A stretch of 64,000 nucleotides of DNA from JANXQZ01 sp038225555 (lineage in GTDB: Bacteria; Acidobacteriota; Terriglobia; Bryobacterales; Bryobacteraceae), in assembly GCA_038225555.1 (NCBI GenBank), contig JBBRRB010000009.1, forward strand, positions 62,001-126,000, written 5' to 3'. The notes below the pieces were generated by a model. It did not search any database and had not been told where the DNA came from. It saw only the letters and a list, made by a program, of their open reading frames with translations. Shown here in pieces: positions 41,147-49,909 of this stretch; within the stretch, counting starts at the first letter, position 1, and each line of letters begins with the position of its first letter. Both the position numbers and the translations under genes were made by a program.

Positions 41147-42793
41147 CTAGACACGTCCAGCCCGGATCTCCTCAGCCATATAATCGGTAGCGCGCCAGCA
41201 CAGAGCCAAAATTGTGAGCGTGGGATTCTTCTCCGTGGCGGTAGTAAAAGCCGAACCATCCACCACAAACAGATTCTTCACTTCGTGCGATTGACAGAAC
41301 CCGTTCAGCGCGGACCGTTTCGGATCAGCTCCCATACGGCACGTAGAATGTTCGTGAATGGCCGTCCCATTCGTGTCCAGCCATCCGCGCTCGAACGGCA
41401 GGATTTCAGCCTTGGCTGCGCGTAGAATTTCTTCGGCGGTATCGTACATATCCACGGCCATCTTGCGCTCGTTATCGCCAACCTCATATTCGATCCTGGC
41501 GATGGGCACGCCATATCGATCCAGCGGCGTCCCCTCCACCGTCACGCGGTTGTCCGGCCGTCCGAGCGTTTCCCCGTACGGGTGCAGCGCAACCAGAGCG
41601 GGATAGCGCTTCTTAATGGCTTGCTTCAGGTCCACTCCAAAGCCGGGCAGCTTTTTGCCGAAGGCCGCATTCTCCTGCGCTCCGACACCCCAGAACTGCA
41701 TGCCGAAGCCCCGCAGGTAATCCTTTTTCGCGCCATTGCGCGGATGGAACCTGGGCATGTAGATGTGTTCACCGCCGATGCCATCGTCATTCTGCGTGGG
41801 CGCGCCCATCAATTCCGGCAAGAATCCGTACATGTGGAAGCGGATCTGTTCCGCCAGATAGCGCCCGATCACGTCCGATCCGTTGCCGATCCCATTCGGG
41901 TGCATCGGCGATTTAGAGTTCAGCAGAATGCGCGTGGAGTCGATGCAAGAAGCGCCGAGCACAACCCGCTTTCCGTATACTCGCCGCTCTTCTTTCGAAT
42001 TGCGATCGAAGTATTGAACGCCATTCGCGAGTCCCTTCTCGTCCACTAAAATGCGGGCCACAACCGCGTTGTCCACCACGTTGAGCTTGCCCGTTTTCAG
42101 CGCCGGGTCGACCAGATAATCCGACGCATTGAAGAATGCCCCAACGTCGCAACCTCGACCGCAGGCTCCGCAGTAGTGACACGCGGCGTGCCCCTCGTGC
42201 TCGCGGGTGAGCACCACTCTGCGCCCGGATACAACTTTGATTCCAACATTTTGTGCCGCCTTCTGAAGCAGCCGCTCGCCGCAGCGTGGGGCAGGCGGTG
42301 GCATGTGATACTTGCTCCCGGGCAGCCAATCCTGATCATCCGTGCCCCCGTTGATGCCGATGAACTGATCCACGCGATCATAATACGGAGCGATATCTTT
42401 GTAGCGTATCGGCCACGGGATTTCCCATCCGTCGCGTTCCGGTTCCGTGAGGTTCAAGTCGGAGTAACGGAGCGAAACCCGTCCCCAAACATTGGTCTTG
42501 CCGCCTCTCCCCCACACGCGGGCAAGGTCGAAAAAGCGCCCTTCCGACCACGTGTACGGCTGCTCTTTCAAGTCGACGTAGAAGGCCGGAGGCATCTGGC
42601 CGCGATCCATCCTCGGCTGCATTTCCCAGGGCTTTACGTGCGACCAGAACTTTGCCCGATCAAACTTTTCCCCCGCATCGAGCATGAGGACGTTCACCCC
42701 TTTGCGGGTGAGATTCCAAGCCGCCATGCCCCCTGCCGCGCCGCTGCCAATCACGATGCAGTCGTGAATCCGGGGGCTCGCCTTAATCTGCAT
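41147..42793 (-). CDS. GMC-family FAD-dependent oxidoreductase
   Basis: 548 residues. FAD-binding DCIVIGSGAAGGMAAWNL at the N-terminus, CGACGRGCDVGAFF in the middle, and the C-terminal HEHSTCRMG followed by NLFVVDGSAFTTATEKNPTL, the usual GMC end with the catalytic His region. It is of the type that pairs with gluconate 2-dehydrogenase subunit 3-like proteins and oxidises sugars or polyols. Start at 42793 chosen because GTGGAGGAG lies 6 bases upstream. It overlaps the subunit 3 gene by 11 bases. Confidence 0.93.
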   Translation of the reverse strand: MQIKASPRIHDCIVIGSGAAGGMAAWNLTRKGVNVLMLDAGEKFDRAKFWSHVKPWEMQPRMDRGQMPPAFYVDLKEQPYTWSEGRFFDLARVWGRGGKTNVWGRVSLRYSDLNLTEPERDGWEIPWPIRYKDIAPYYDRVDQFIGINGGTDDQDWLPGSKYHMPPPAPRCGERLLQKAAQNVGIKVVSGRRVVLTREHEGHAACHYCGACGRGCDVGAFFNASDYLVDPALKTGKLNVVDNAVVARILVDEKGLANGVQYFDRNSKEERRVYGKRVVLGASCIDSTRILLNSKSPMHPNGIGNGSDVIGRYLAEQIRFHMYGFLPELMGAPTQNDDGIGGEHIYMPRFHPRNGAKKDYLRGFGMQFWGVGAQENAAFGKKLPGFGVDLKQAIKKRYPALVALHPYGETLGRPDNRVTVEGTPLDRYGVPIARIEYEVGDNERKMAVDMYDTAEEILRAAKAEILPFERGWLDTNGTAIHEHSTCRMGADPKRSALNGFCQSHEVKNLFVVDGSAFTTATEKNPTLTILALCWRATDYMAEEIRAGRV

Positions 42794-43319
42794 GCGTGGC
42801 TCCTCCACCTGCTGGCATGTGCTCGGGGTGGGTGCATCCGGGAAACTCAGTTAGAAACGTTTTGCCGTGGTAGCCTAGCTCTTGCGCTAAGCCTTCACGC
42901 GATGAATAGTAACCGTCGATGGTGAGATCTTTAATCAGCTGAAAGAAAGGACTCTGGTTCGCTTCCATTTCCTTGAGGGCCGCGATTCGTTGGTCTGGAC
43001 CCGCTTGCAAGAATCCAGCGGCGCTGAGTTTGGTCAGTCCGGCCTTAAGCGCCTTCTCCGTTGAGGGATGTTTGCCTGCGTACCGGTCGATATAATGCGG
43101 CACACCCGCATCGAAGGCGCCGGGCGTGTCGGTCCGGGGAAGAATCGTGTCGACCAGTTGGCTAAGCAATTTAAAATCTTCGGTCGAAAAGACCTTGGGA
43201 GTAACCGGCTTGACAATCTGGACAAGCGGTTCGGAGTGCTGATGTTGGCCATTCAGCGCCGGAATCAGCGCGCCCGCAGCGAGGGAGCGGAGTGCGTCGC
43301 GCCGGGAGTTCATTGCCAT
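42783..43319 (-). CDS. Gluconate 2-dehydrogenase subunit 3-like protein with Tat signal
   Basis: 178 residues from the ATG at 43319. The N-terminus NSRRDALRSLAAGALIPAL is a twin-arginine signal, so the flavoenzyme partner (without its own signal) would be carried to the periplasm as a complex. FKLLSQLVDTILPRTDTPGA and IKDLTIDGYYSSREG are typical of the family. It sits between the membrane protein gene and the GMC gene. No cytochrome subunit gene is adjacent, so the electron acceptor is unclear. Confidence 0.88.
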   Translation of the reverse strand: MAMNSRRDALRSLAAGALIPALNGQHQHSEPLVQIVKPVTPKVFSTEDFKLLSQLVDTILPRTDTPGAFDAGVPHYIDRYAGKHPSTEKALKAGLTKLSAAGFLQAGPDQRIAALKEMEANQSPFFQLIKDLTIDGYYSSREGLAQELGYHGKTFLTEFPGCTHPEHMPAGGGATHAD

Positions 43320-43327
43320 AATATGCT

Positions 43328-43963
43328 CTACTGTATCCCAAGTCGCTGCGGCGTTTTCATCCGCCAAGCCGTGAGGCTCACTCCCACGACGGTCAGAATC
43401 ATAGCCAAGCTGAATGAAAATCGGGTTAGCGCAGCGGTGGTCAAGGACTCGTCAATGGCGGACCGCCATGCGTCCGGCAAATACCGGTAGGCTCCGCCCG
43501 TAAGCAGCAAGAAAGCGAGGAAGCAGGTCCGCACGACCGATTTCGCAACCTTGGGTCCATACTTTTCCGATAGAAGCCCGGTTGCGCCGATCAGCGCAAG
43601 GCAGGCTGACGCGCCCAGAAATAATCCTGCGAGGAGCAGCCGCGGAGCAGGAGTGATGAGTTGGTTATGCCAGCTTCGGAAGTTGACTGCAAGGATCCCA
43701 GAGATCAGCATTAGAACCGAGATGCTCCAGCCGTATGCCACCAAGGATGCGGTTTTCGACAACACGGTCGATCGGGGCGAGGGTTCCGAGGCTGCCTCGG
43801 CGGCGGCTGGGACGATGAAAAGAACTCCGATGCAGGCATAGCTCACGATGATGAGCGGATCGAGAAAGGCGAATCCTTTCATCCATGGGACCGCGAAGCC
43901 GAAGAGAACTATCGCGCTGAGGATGATGAAAGCCTGGCGGATCATGGAACTTGCCGTTGTCAT
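43328..43963 (-). CDS. Six- or seven-helix membrane protein of unknown function
   Basis: About 211 residues (start uncertain between 43993, 43963 and 43945), almost all hydrophobic: helices around FIILSAIVLFGFAVPW, LIIVSYACIGVLFIVPAAAE, SLVAYGWSISVLMLISGILA, LLLAGLFLGASACLALIGAT, TCFLAFLLLTGGAYRYL and FSLAMILTVVGVSLTAW. No family recognised. It precedes the Tat subunit gene by 8 bases, so it may be the membrane anchor or electron-transfer partner of the GMC dehydrogenase; no haem ligands can be assigned. Confidence 0.75.
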   Translation of the reverse strand: MTTASSMIRQAFIILSAIVLFGFAVPWMKGFAFLDPLIIVSYACIGVLFIVPAAAEAASEPSPRSTVLSKTASLVAYGWSISVLMLISGILAVNFRSWHNQLITPAPRLLLAGLFLGASACLALIGATGLLSEKYGPKVAKSVVRTCFLAFLLLTGGAYRYLPDAWRSAIDESLTTAALTRFSFSLAMILTVVGVSLTAWRMKTPQRLGIQ

Positions 43964-44131
43964 AAAGATACCAGTCCACATGAACCAGACCAACTCTAAG
44001 CAAAAGTGGTACTTTTGATTGCAGGTAATAAACGTAAGTGCGGGCTAAGACGAAGGCGGAAGTCTAAGGTAAAGTTTTGGGCTGGGTTCTCTAATCCTTC
44101 TCGGATCGCAAGACGATAAACAGGTATAAAT

Positions 44132-44506
44132 ATGCTTGATCGGCGCAATGAGACACGGATGTTATGTGCGGAATTGGTGGACATCCAATGGAAAGACAGC
44201 ACGGGAAAGACCAAGAAAGGCATTGCCAATCTGGAAGACATCTCACTTTCAGGTGCGTGTCTGCAAGTAGATCTGCCGGTTCCCTTGCACACGGTGGTTA
44301 GGGTCAGCTACCCCAAGGGCAAGTTCGAAGGCAAGGTCACATATTGTTTCTATCGTGAGATAGGTTACTTTCTTGGGATCGAATTCGAGTCGGACTTTCG
44401 ATGGTCGCTTCGAAAGTTTAAGCCCCAGCACTTTCTTGATCCGCGCCGCCTCGTGATCCGCGCCATCAACAAGACTCGGGAAATAACGTCTGTCCTAGTG
44501 CATTGA
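44132..44506 (+). CDS. PilZ-domain protein
   Basis: 124 residues. The N-terminal RRNETR and the later EDISLSGACLQVDLPVPL match the RxxxR and (D/N)-x-S-x-x-G motifs by which PilZ domains bind cyclic di-GMP. The middle of the protein has GKVTYCFYREIGYFLGIEFE, the usual closing beta strands. A likely c-di-GMP effector, but no diguanylate cyclase is in the window. Single gene. Confidence 0.8.
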   Translation: MLDRRNETRMLCAELVDIQWKDSTGKTKKGIANLEDISLSGACLQVDLPVPLHTVVRVSYPKGKFEGKVTYCFYREIGYFLGIEFESDFRWSLRKFKPQHFLDPRRLVIRAINKTREITSVLVH

Positions 44507-44524
44507 AAATGCTCGAGTCGTAGG

Positions 44525-44785
44525 CTACCGGCTGAAGTAAGCGGTGTTTCTCGGAGCAAAATCGGCCCACTTCTCCGGCAGATCGTCCAGGGCGAAGATC
44601 GCCGAAACAGGACAAACCGGAACACAAGCTCCGCAGTCGATGCATTCGATCGGGTCAATGTAGATCATTTCGTGATCTTCAAACCCGGCCTCGTCTTTCT
44701 TGGGGTGAATACAATCCACCGGACAGGCGTCGATGCAAGCGGTGTCTTTGGTGCCGATACAAGGTTCTGCTATTACGTATGCCAT
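44525..44785 (-). CDS. Ferredoxin with two 4Fe-4S-type sites (FdxA-like)
   Basis: 86 residues. EPCIGTKDTACIDACPVDCI resembles the 3Fe-4S/4Fe-4S ferredoxins of the FdxA type, and ECIDCGACVPVCPVSAIF gives the second cluster. Soluble electron carrier. TATAAT (44799-44804) lies 14 bases upstream of the start but no matching -35 is seen. Convergent with the PilZ gene. Confidence 0.94.
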   Translation of the reverse strand: MAYVIAEPCIGTKDTACIDACPVDCIHPKKDEAGFEDHEMIYIDPIECIDCGACVPVCPVSAIFALDDLPEKWADFAPRNTAYFSR

Positions 44786-44953
44786 AGGGGAACCTATATT
44801 ATAGCGTGACCGGCCAGATCCGCTCGGTTCTCCGTTTCAATGGCCAGAATCTCGATCTAGATGGCGAAAATGGGGGCTGGCCAGAAGTAGCCGCCAGTCT
44901 TCTGCTGGAATCGGGTACACTAGCGAGTGTCTTTATTTGGAAGGGACAACTCA

Positions 44954-45352
44954 ATGAAACTGTTTACTCTCACAATGGCTTTGGCGAGCTTTGCGCTCGT
45001 GCTCTCGGCGCAAGACGACGCGGCGTTCCAGACTTGGATGAAGTCGACCAATAGCGAGATGGGCGTGTTGCGAAAAATCGAAAGCAAAACAGGCCCGGAG
45101 GCTGCGGCGAGCGCGGAGAAGTTGTCAGCGATTTATCAGCAGGTTAGCGCTTATTGGTCCGCCAAACATGCGGACGACGCAGTCAAGATTGCGGACGAAG
45201 GGAAATCCGCCGCGGATACTTTGGCTGTTGCTGCGAAAGCTGGCGAGTCCGAAAAGGCTGCGGCCGCGTTCAAGACTTTGGGCGGCACTTGCCGGGGTTG
45301 TCATGAGGCGCACCGCGAAAAGGCGGCGGACGGGACTTATAAGATCAAGTAA
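44954..45352 (+). CDS. Periplasmic c-type cytochrome (cytochrome c'-like)
   Basis: 132 residues with a signal peptide (MKLFTLTMALASFALVLSAQ). A four-helix-like body ends in the haem motif CRGCH near the C-terminus, the layout of cytochrome c' and related proteins. ATG at 44954 chosen with GGAAGGG nine bases upstream. Partner unknown; a proximal 4Fe-4S ferredoxin is divergent from it. Confidence 0.88.
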   Translation: MKLFTLTMALASFALVLSAQDDAAFQTWMKSTNSEMGVLRKIESKTGPEAAASAEKLSAIYQQVSAYWSAKHADDAVKIADEGKSAADTLAVAAKAGESEKAAAAFKTLGGTCRGCHEAHREKAADGTYKIK

Positions 45353-45373
45353 TTGGAACCCCCCTCGCGCACT

Positions 45374-46468
45374 ATGAACCGTCGACAACTCCTTTCGGCT
45401 ACGGCTGCAGCTGCCGTGGCCCAGATAGCTCCCGCCAGTGGAGCCCCCGGAAAATCAGCGTCCATGAAGCTGGGATGCCAGAGCGCCCCGACCAGCGAAC
45501 AGCGCCTGCAGTTTTTCGCTCGCCACGGTGTGCAAGGCATCTGTGGATATCCTGAGGATTCTCAAAAGCAAGGATTTTTTTCGGTCGACGATTTGTCCCG
45601 TATCAAGGAGCGCTGCGAGAGAAACAAGATCAGTCTGGACTGCATCGAACCGGGTTTTCTCGCATCCAGCCACATCGATAAAACCGCGCGGCCAGCGATC
45701 ATGCTTGGTCAAAGCCCGGAGCGTGATCGCGACATCGACGGCCTTCAGAACACAATTCGAAACTGCGCGAAGGTCGGCATTCCTTCGATCAAGTACAACA
45801 TGAGCATGCTAGGGGTGCTGCGGACTGACAGGACACCGGGCCGAGGCGGGTCAACCTACAGCACGTGGAATTTGGCCGATGCCAAAGCTTCCGGCAAATT
45901 CACGCCAGAGACGCGCGCCGGTCGCGTAACGGCGGACATTTACTGGGAACGGATCACGTACTTCCTGGATCGCGTAATTCCGGTAGCGAACGAAAGTAAA
46001 GTCAGAATGGCGTGTCACCCGCACGATCCTGGGGTGCCGGCGGTGGAGGGTTTTCAAGGCGTGGATGCGGTGCTCGGGACCCCCGACGGGCTCAAGAAGT
46101 TCGTCGCGATTCGGGAAAGTCCCTATCACGGGCTCAATTTTTGCCAGGGCACCGTCTCGGAGATGTTGCAGGATCCGGGCAAGGAGCTGTACGACGTCAT
46201 CCGGTATTTCGGGTCCCGCAAGAAGATCTTTAACGTCCACTTTCGCAACATCAGGGGACGCCGCAACGCCTTTCAAGAAACGTATCCGGATGAGGGTGAC
46301 GTGGATTTCGTGAAGGCGATGCTGGTGTACAAAGAGGTGGGTTACCCCTACCTTATGATGCCCGACCATGTGCCTTTCCATCCCGACGATAAGGGTGGCG
46401 ATCAGGCTTTCGCGTTCGCATACGGATACATACGAGCGCTGATTCAGGCTGTCGACCACATGGCCTGA
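45374..46468 (+). CDS. Tat-exported mannonate-dehydratase-like TIM-barrel protein (UxuA-like)
   Basis: 364 residues. The opening MNRRQLLSATAAAAVAQIAP is a signal with a twin-arginine start. The barrel has MACHPHDPGVP, GLNFCQGTVSEMLQ, IFNVHFRNIRG, FQETYPDEGDVDF and YLMMPDHVPFHP. These match the metal- and substrate-binding strands of mannonate dehydratase, which converts D-mannonate to 2-keto-3-deoxygluconate in the cytoplasm in most bacteria. Export is unexpected. The stop is directly followed by the GTG of the amidohydrolase, so the pair is one unit. Confidence 0.8.
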   Translation: MNRRQLLSATAAAAVAQIAPASGAPGKSASMKLGCQSAPTSEQRLQFFARHGVQGICGYPEDSQKQGFFSVDDLSRIKERCERNKISLDCIEPGFLASSHIDKTARPAIMLGQSPERDRDIDGLQNTIRNCAKVGIPSIKYNMSMLGVLRTDRTPGRGGSTYSTWNLADAKASGKFTPETRAGRVTADIYWERITYFLDRVIPVANESKVRMACHPHDPGVPAVEGFQGVDAVLGTPDGLKKFVAIRESPYHGLNFCQGTVSEMLQDPGKELYDVIRYFGSRKKIFNVHFRNIRGRRNAFQETYPDEGDVDFVKAMLVYKEVGYPYLMMPDHVPFHPDDKGGDQAFAFAYGYIRALIQAVDHMA

Positions 46469-47410
46469 GTGAAGCGCCGAACGTTACTCGGAGGGGCGGC
46501 TATGGCACTGGTCGATGCGGTCGCACCGGCTGCTCCGATCCCCATTATCGATACCCACATTCACCTGTTCGATACGGCCCGCGCGCTGGGCGTGCCTTGG
46601 CCGCCAAAAGACGACCCCGTCCTCTATAAGCCCGCGCTGCCGGATCGGTACCGGAGTCTGGCGGTGCCGCTGGGGATCGTTGGGGCCATCGAGGTGGAGG
46701 CCAGCCCCTGGATCGAGGACAATCAGTGGGTGCTCGACGTGGCAGCACGCGACAAGATCATCGTCGGAACTGTAGGTAATTTAGAACCCGGCAAGTCTGA
46801 CTTCGGGCACCAGCTCGAGCGATTTCATCGTAATCCTCTGTTCCTGGGAATCCGCTATGGCAATCTATGGAACCGGGATATTGGTGCGGAGCTACCCAAG
46901 CCGGCGTTTACATCCGGACTGAAGCTAGTGGCCCAAGCTGGCTTGGTTTTGGATACCGCTAATCCCAATCCTGCCTTGATCGCCGATATGCTGCGGGTGA
47001 CCGACCTCGTTCCCAGCTTGCGAATCGTAATTGACCACCTGCCGCAGTTGGAGCCGCCGTCCAACGCTTCATCCCACCAGACGTACGTAGCAAACCTGCG
47101 TGAGCTTGCGAAACGTCCCCAGGTTTTCGTCAAGATTTCGGAAGTGCTCAGGCGCGTAAACGGTCGAGTTTCAGAAGATCTCAGCTTCTACAAGCCGAGG
47201 CTCGATGAACTCTTCGGGATCTTTGGGGAGGATCGTCTTTTGTACGGGAGCGATTGGCCAAACAGCGATCAATGGGGACCCTACCCGCGCGTCTTGAAGC
47301 TGGTTAGGGAGTACTTCACCCAAAAAGGGCCGAGCATCGCCCAAAAATACTTCTGGAAGAACTCCAAAATTGCTTATCGCTGGGTAAAGCGACAAGCCGG
47401 GCAGCCGTGA
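46469..47410 (+). CDS. Amidohydrolase (sugar-lactonase-like, COG3618 type), exported
   Basis: 313 residues read from a GTG. The N-terminus KRRTLLGGAAMALVDAVAPA has a twin-arginine-like leader. The metal site IIDTHIHLFD, later IVIDHLPQLEPPS and the C-terminal RLLYGSDWPNSDQWGPY are the amidohydrolase_2 pattern shared by fuconolactonase, rhamnonolactonase and related enzymes. Next to a mannonate-dehydratase-like gene, a sugar-acid lactone is a likely substrate by inference. Confidence 0.85.
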   Translation: MKRRTLLGGAAMALVDAVAPAAPIPIIDTHIHLFDTARALGVPWPPKDDPVLYKPALPDRYRSLAVPLGIVGAIEVEASPWIEDNQWVLDVAARDKIIVGTVGNLEPGKSDFGHQLERFHRNPLFLGIRYGNLWNRDIGAELPKPAFTSGLKLVAQAGLVLDTANPNPALIADMLRVTDLVPSLRIVIDHLPQLEPPSNASSHQTYVANLRELAKRPQVFVKISEVLRRVNGRVSEDLSFYKPRLDELFGIFGEDRLLYGSDWPNSDQWGPYPRVLKLVREYFTQKGPSIAQKYFWKNSKIAYRWVKRQAGQP

Positions 47411-47417
47411 TGGGCAT

Positions 47418-47834
47418 TCAGCCGCCTTCGCCTGGCTCGTTTTGCGCTTGCGTGACTGGCGCACCCGCTTCCGGTTTCTTTCGCCAGGAAAATCGCTCTT
47501 TGCACGCCCGAAAGCTGGCAAAGTTACAACGGCAAACGTCACAGCGGTAAGGTGTAGCTCCGATTCGCAACAGCGTGGTGACTTTCCAAGGCGGGTTGTA
47601 ATACTGTTCCGACCAAGTGCTCAGCTCGGTCCGATAGCAGCGCGGACATCGGGCAAAGCGCCAATCCGAAATCGTCAGCACGCCGGTTTGAAAGCGAGTA
47701 TTGCAGTGCCTGCAGCGGAACTGGCACTGCCCAAAGAAGGACTTGAGGCGCTCCCCTAAACTTCTAGGTTGCGAGACCCGAAGGTTCCGGCCGCCGCAAT
47801 TTGGACATTCCGCAAATGCCGATCGTTGGGCCAT
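47418..47834 (-). CDS. Multi-zinc-ribbon protein of unknown function
   Basis: 138 residues with four CxxC pairs: CPNCGG, CRHC, CPRC and CDVC, plus a lone Cys-rich end (CRCNFASFRACKERF). Reads as two zinc ribbons in tandem (knuckle pairs 1-2 and 3-4). A charged linker (SQPRSLGERLKSFFGQ) separates the first pair. No membrane segment. Ends shortly after the amidohydrolase on the opposite strand; 3 bases separate it from the aminotransferase gene upstream, so the two may be co-transcribed. Confidence 0.7.
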   Translation of the reverse strand: MAQRSAFAECPNCGGRNLRVSQPRSLGERLKSFFGQCQFRCRHCNTRFQTGVLTISDWRFARCPRCYRTELSTWSEQYYNPPWKVTTLLRIGATPYRCDVCRCNFASFRACKERFSWRKKPEAGAPVTQAQNEPGEGG

Positions 47835-47837
47835 TCG

Positions 47838-48725
47838 CTAGGCGTTCGTCAAGAGGGGCATTGCGGCCCGTCGAGCGGAACCGCCACAATATTGTTCCCG
47901 AAAATCTGCAAAAGCGCTTCGGAGCGCCTGGACGGTGGCCTGTCGTTCCGTCCGAATACGCAGCCCCTCGATTGCGGCGACGGGAAGCGCGTCCCGAGTG
48001 CTGGATGTGATAAAGACCTGGTCGGCCTGTTCGAGATCGGCTGGAAACAGCGTCTTCTCGCCCATCGCCACTCCTGGCAAACGAATTTCTTCGAGCAGGA
48101 TAGCCCGAGTCACTCCGGGCAAACAACCTGCGGAGAGCGGAGGAGTCCAGACGTGATCGCCTTCGATTACGAAGATGTTAGCCGAGGTGCATTCGCTCAC
48201 CTCGCCCCGTTCATTCAGCAAAACCACTTCGTCGAATCCGCGCTCGTGCGCTTCTTCGTTCCAAGTCAAATTGTAAGACCACGACAGGATTTTGGTTCCG
48301 GCGAATTCGGATTTAGCGTGCCGGGCGTCCGGCTTGAGGGCCAGAGAAACCGACTCGGGCCACTCCGTCAGGTTGGTTGTGAACGCGATCAGGTCAAAAT
48401 CCCGCGAGAGATTCGGCGCCTCGAAAGGGCCGCCGTGGTTCCGCACCACGACCACTCTGAGAGTCGCCTCGCGTGCATCGTTGGCTTCAACGAGTTTCAA
48501 GAGCCGGGTGTGCAGCCAAACCGAATCTGAAGGAAAGGGTACGTGCATCACGGCAGCATCGCGCTTCATCCGCGCCCAATGCCGCTCAAAAGCAAAAAGC
48601 TCGCCCGTCGAAACGCGCAACGTGCTGAACACCCCCCACCCGTTCAACAGGCCTACCTGACCGGGCGCGGTTACTTTCTCACCAGCATCGCGGATATCGT
48701 CGTTGTGAAGGATGAGCCGATGCAT
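47838..48725 (-). CDS. Class IV aminotransferase (branched-chain aminotransferase/ADC-lyase family)
   Basis: 295 residues, fold type IV PLP enzyme. GLLNGWGVFSTLRVSTGELF and FERHWARM are the family opening, the PLP lysine is probably in GTKILSWSYN, and SECTSANIFVIEGDHVWTPP followed by GCLPGVTRAILLEE is the cofactor-binding end. The family covers IlvE, D-amino-acid transaminase and aminodeoxychorismate lyase. Motifs alone do not decide which, and no pabAB or ilv genes are adjacent. Confidence 0.9.
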   Translation of the reverse strand: MHRLILHNDDIRDAGEKVTAPGQVGLLNGWGVFSTLRVSTGELFAFERHWARMKRDAAVMHVPFPSDSVWLHTRLLKLVEANDAREATLRVVVVRNHGGPFEAPNLSRDFDLIAFTTNLTEWPESVSLALKPDARHAKSEFAGTKILSWSYNLTWNEEAHERGFDEVVLLNERGEVSECTSANIFVIEGDHVWTPPLSAGCLPGVTRAILLEEIRLPGVAMGEKTLFPADLEQADQVFITSSTRDALPVAAIEGLRIRTERQATVQALRSAFADFREQYCGGSARRAAMPLLTNA

Positions 48726-48747
48726 GCCTACCTTGATTGTAACGACA

Positions 48748-49581
48748 TCACTTCCAATTAGGGAACGAGTTTGATCGAGTATGGCAGCAATCGTGAAGCA
48801 GATCGGGAACCCGCTTCCGCCGGGACATTAACTTCGTGAGCAGGCTTTCGAGAGGCGCTTCGTCGCCGTCCAGCCATTGAGGAGGGATCTGCTTCAGCGC
48901 ATCGTCCACGATTTCTTCGGGGAAATTTACGACTTGGTCCAGCCAAGGCTGGAAATCCTGAAAACCCTTTACGCTCCCGTAGACCATCGGCCGAAAATAG
49001 AGGCCCTGGAGGGGCGAATCGGCGAAATTCCAATGGGGTCCATCGAAGATGTACCCGTGGTCCATCATTTGCGCAACGAAGCCTTGTTTGTTGGGATGCA
49101 CCCCGGGAGCAGACGTCCAGTCACGGATGCGGGCGCGAAAGAAGATGGACTGGCGGGCGTCGGCATTCCCCATCCATTTGTCGAAAACGAAGACCCCGAG
49201 GAACTCGTTCAGATTTACGACTTTTTCGAGGAGAACATCGGGGATGAAGTCGTAGACCGACATTCGGGAAGGATCCCCGGGATGGCACGAACCGAAGTGC
49301 CACCCCGGGTCGGGCTGGAGGCGGCGGCTGCCGAGCTGCATATGCACATCGGGGTTCGCCTCCAGGAACTCCTGGCTAAGATTCACGATGGCTGTGGTGG
49401 GGGAGGATATCTGAAGGTGCCGGAGAAAGACAGCGGCGATCCACTCGTTCACCAGAATGCGGCGGTGCTGGGGGTTATTGCGGAATTTTACTACGTAAAA
49501 GCGATTGTCGTCGCACTCCATAAGGTGAGCTTGCGCACCCCCGCGCAGTTTGCGAATGAGGCGGCGCGCATTGACTAGCAT
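48748..49581 (-). CDS. HipA-like kinase-fold protein
   Basis: 277 residues. GGAQAHLMECDDNRFYVVKF is a glycine-rich start with an ATP-binding Lys. LNEFLGVFVFDKWMGNADAR contains the catalytic-loop-like D-x-x-x-x-N, and QMMDHGYIF looks like the metal-binding DHG (DFG-like) motif. This matches the stand-alone HipA-like kinases that lack a HipB antitoxin partner. No helix-turn-helix gene is beside it. Target unknown. Confidence 0.8.
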   Translation of the reverse strand: MLVNARRLIRKLRGGAQAHLMECDDNRFYVVKFRNNPQHRRILVNEWIAAVFLRHLQISSPTTAIVNLSQEFLEANPDVHMQLGSRRLQPDPGWHFGSCHPGDPSRMSVYDFIPDVLLEKVVNLNEFLGVFVFDKWMGNADARQSIFFRARIRDWTSAPGVHPNKQGFVAQMMDHGYIFDGPHWNFADSPLQGLYFRPMVYGSVKGFQDFQPWLDQVVNFPEEIVDDALKQIPPQWLDGDEAPLESLLTKLMSRRKRVPDLLHDCCHTRSNSFPNWK

Positions 49582-49682
49582 TGAGGCAAATGGAAACTAG
49601 GCCTGGAGAATGCAGTAATCTAAAGGCTTACGAGATCAGAACTACAACACTAGACTTACCACAGGCAGGGGGATAGGGATAT

Positions 49683-49898
49683 ATGGCGGCGGATGAAGAA
49701 AAGTCGGGTGACCACCCGAAGATGAACCGGAATGAAATTGCGCTGGATATGATGAAATTTATCGCGATGACGACAGGCTATGGGAAAGGAGGCGGCGGAA
49801 CCGGATTTGCGGGAAAAGCAGGACGGACGCCCGAGGAATATGCCGACTCACTGATCCAGCTGTTTGAGCGCTGTCGAGGTGTGGTCGGCACCGACTAA
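49683..49898 (+). CDS. Small protein of unknown function
   Basis: 71 residues with a purine-rich leader (GGGGGATAGGG) upstream of the ATG. The sequence is polar at the start (MAADEEKSGDHPKMNRNEIA), has a glycine run (GYGKGGGGTGFAG), and ends in a helix with one Cys (EEYADSLIQLFERCRGVV). Not recognised. A strong hairpin follows it. Coding status rests on the leader, composition and terminator. Confidence 0.6.
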   Translation: MAADEEKSGDHPKMNRNEIALDMMKFIAMTTGYGKGGGGTGFAGKAGRTPEEYADSLIQLFERCRGVVGTD

Positions 49899-49909
49899 TT
49901 GCGGGGATG

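Noticed and set aside
41050..41190. A 46-codon frame (MSMDHIEEPVRMSLDFELLN) downstream of the ParD chimera
   Set aside because: It runs into the end of the GMC gene on the other strand and matches nothing I know; possibly part of the TA debris, but not supportable as a gene.
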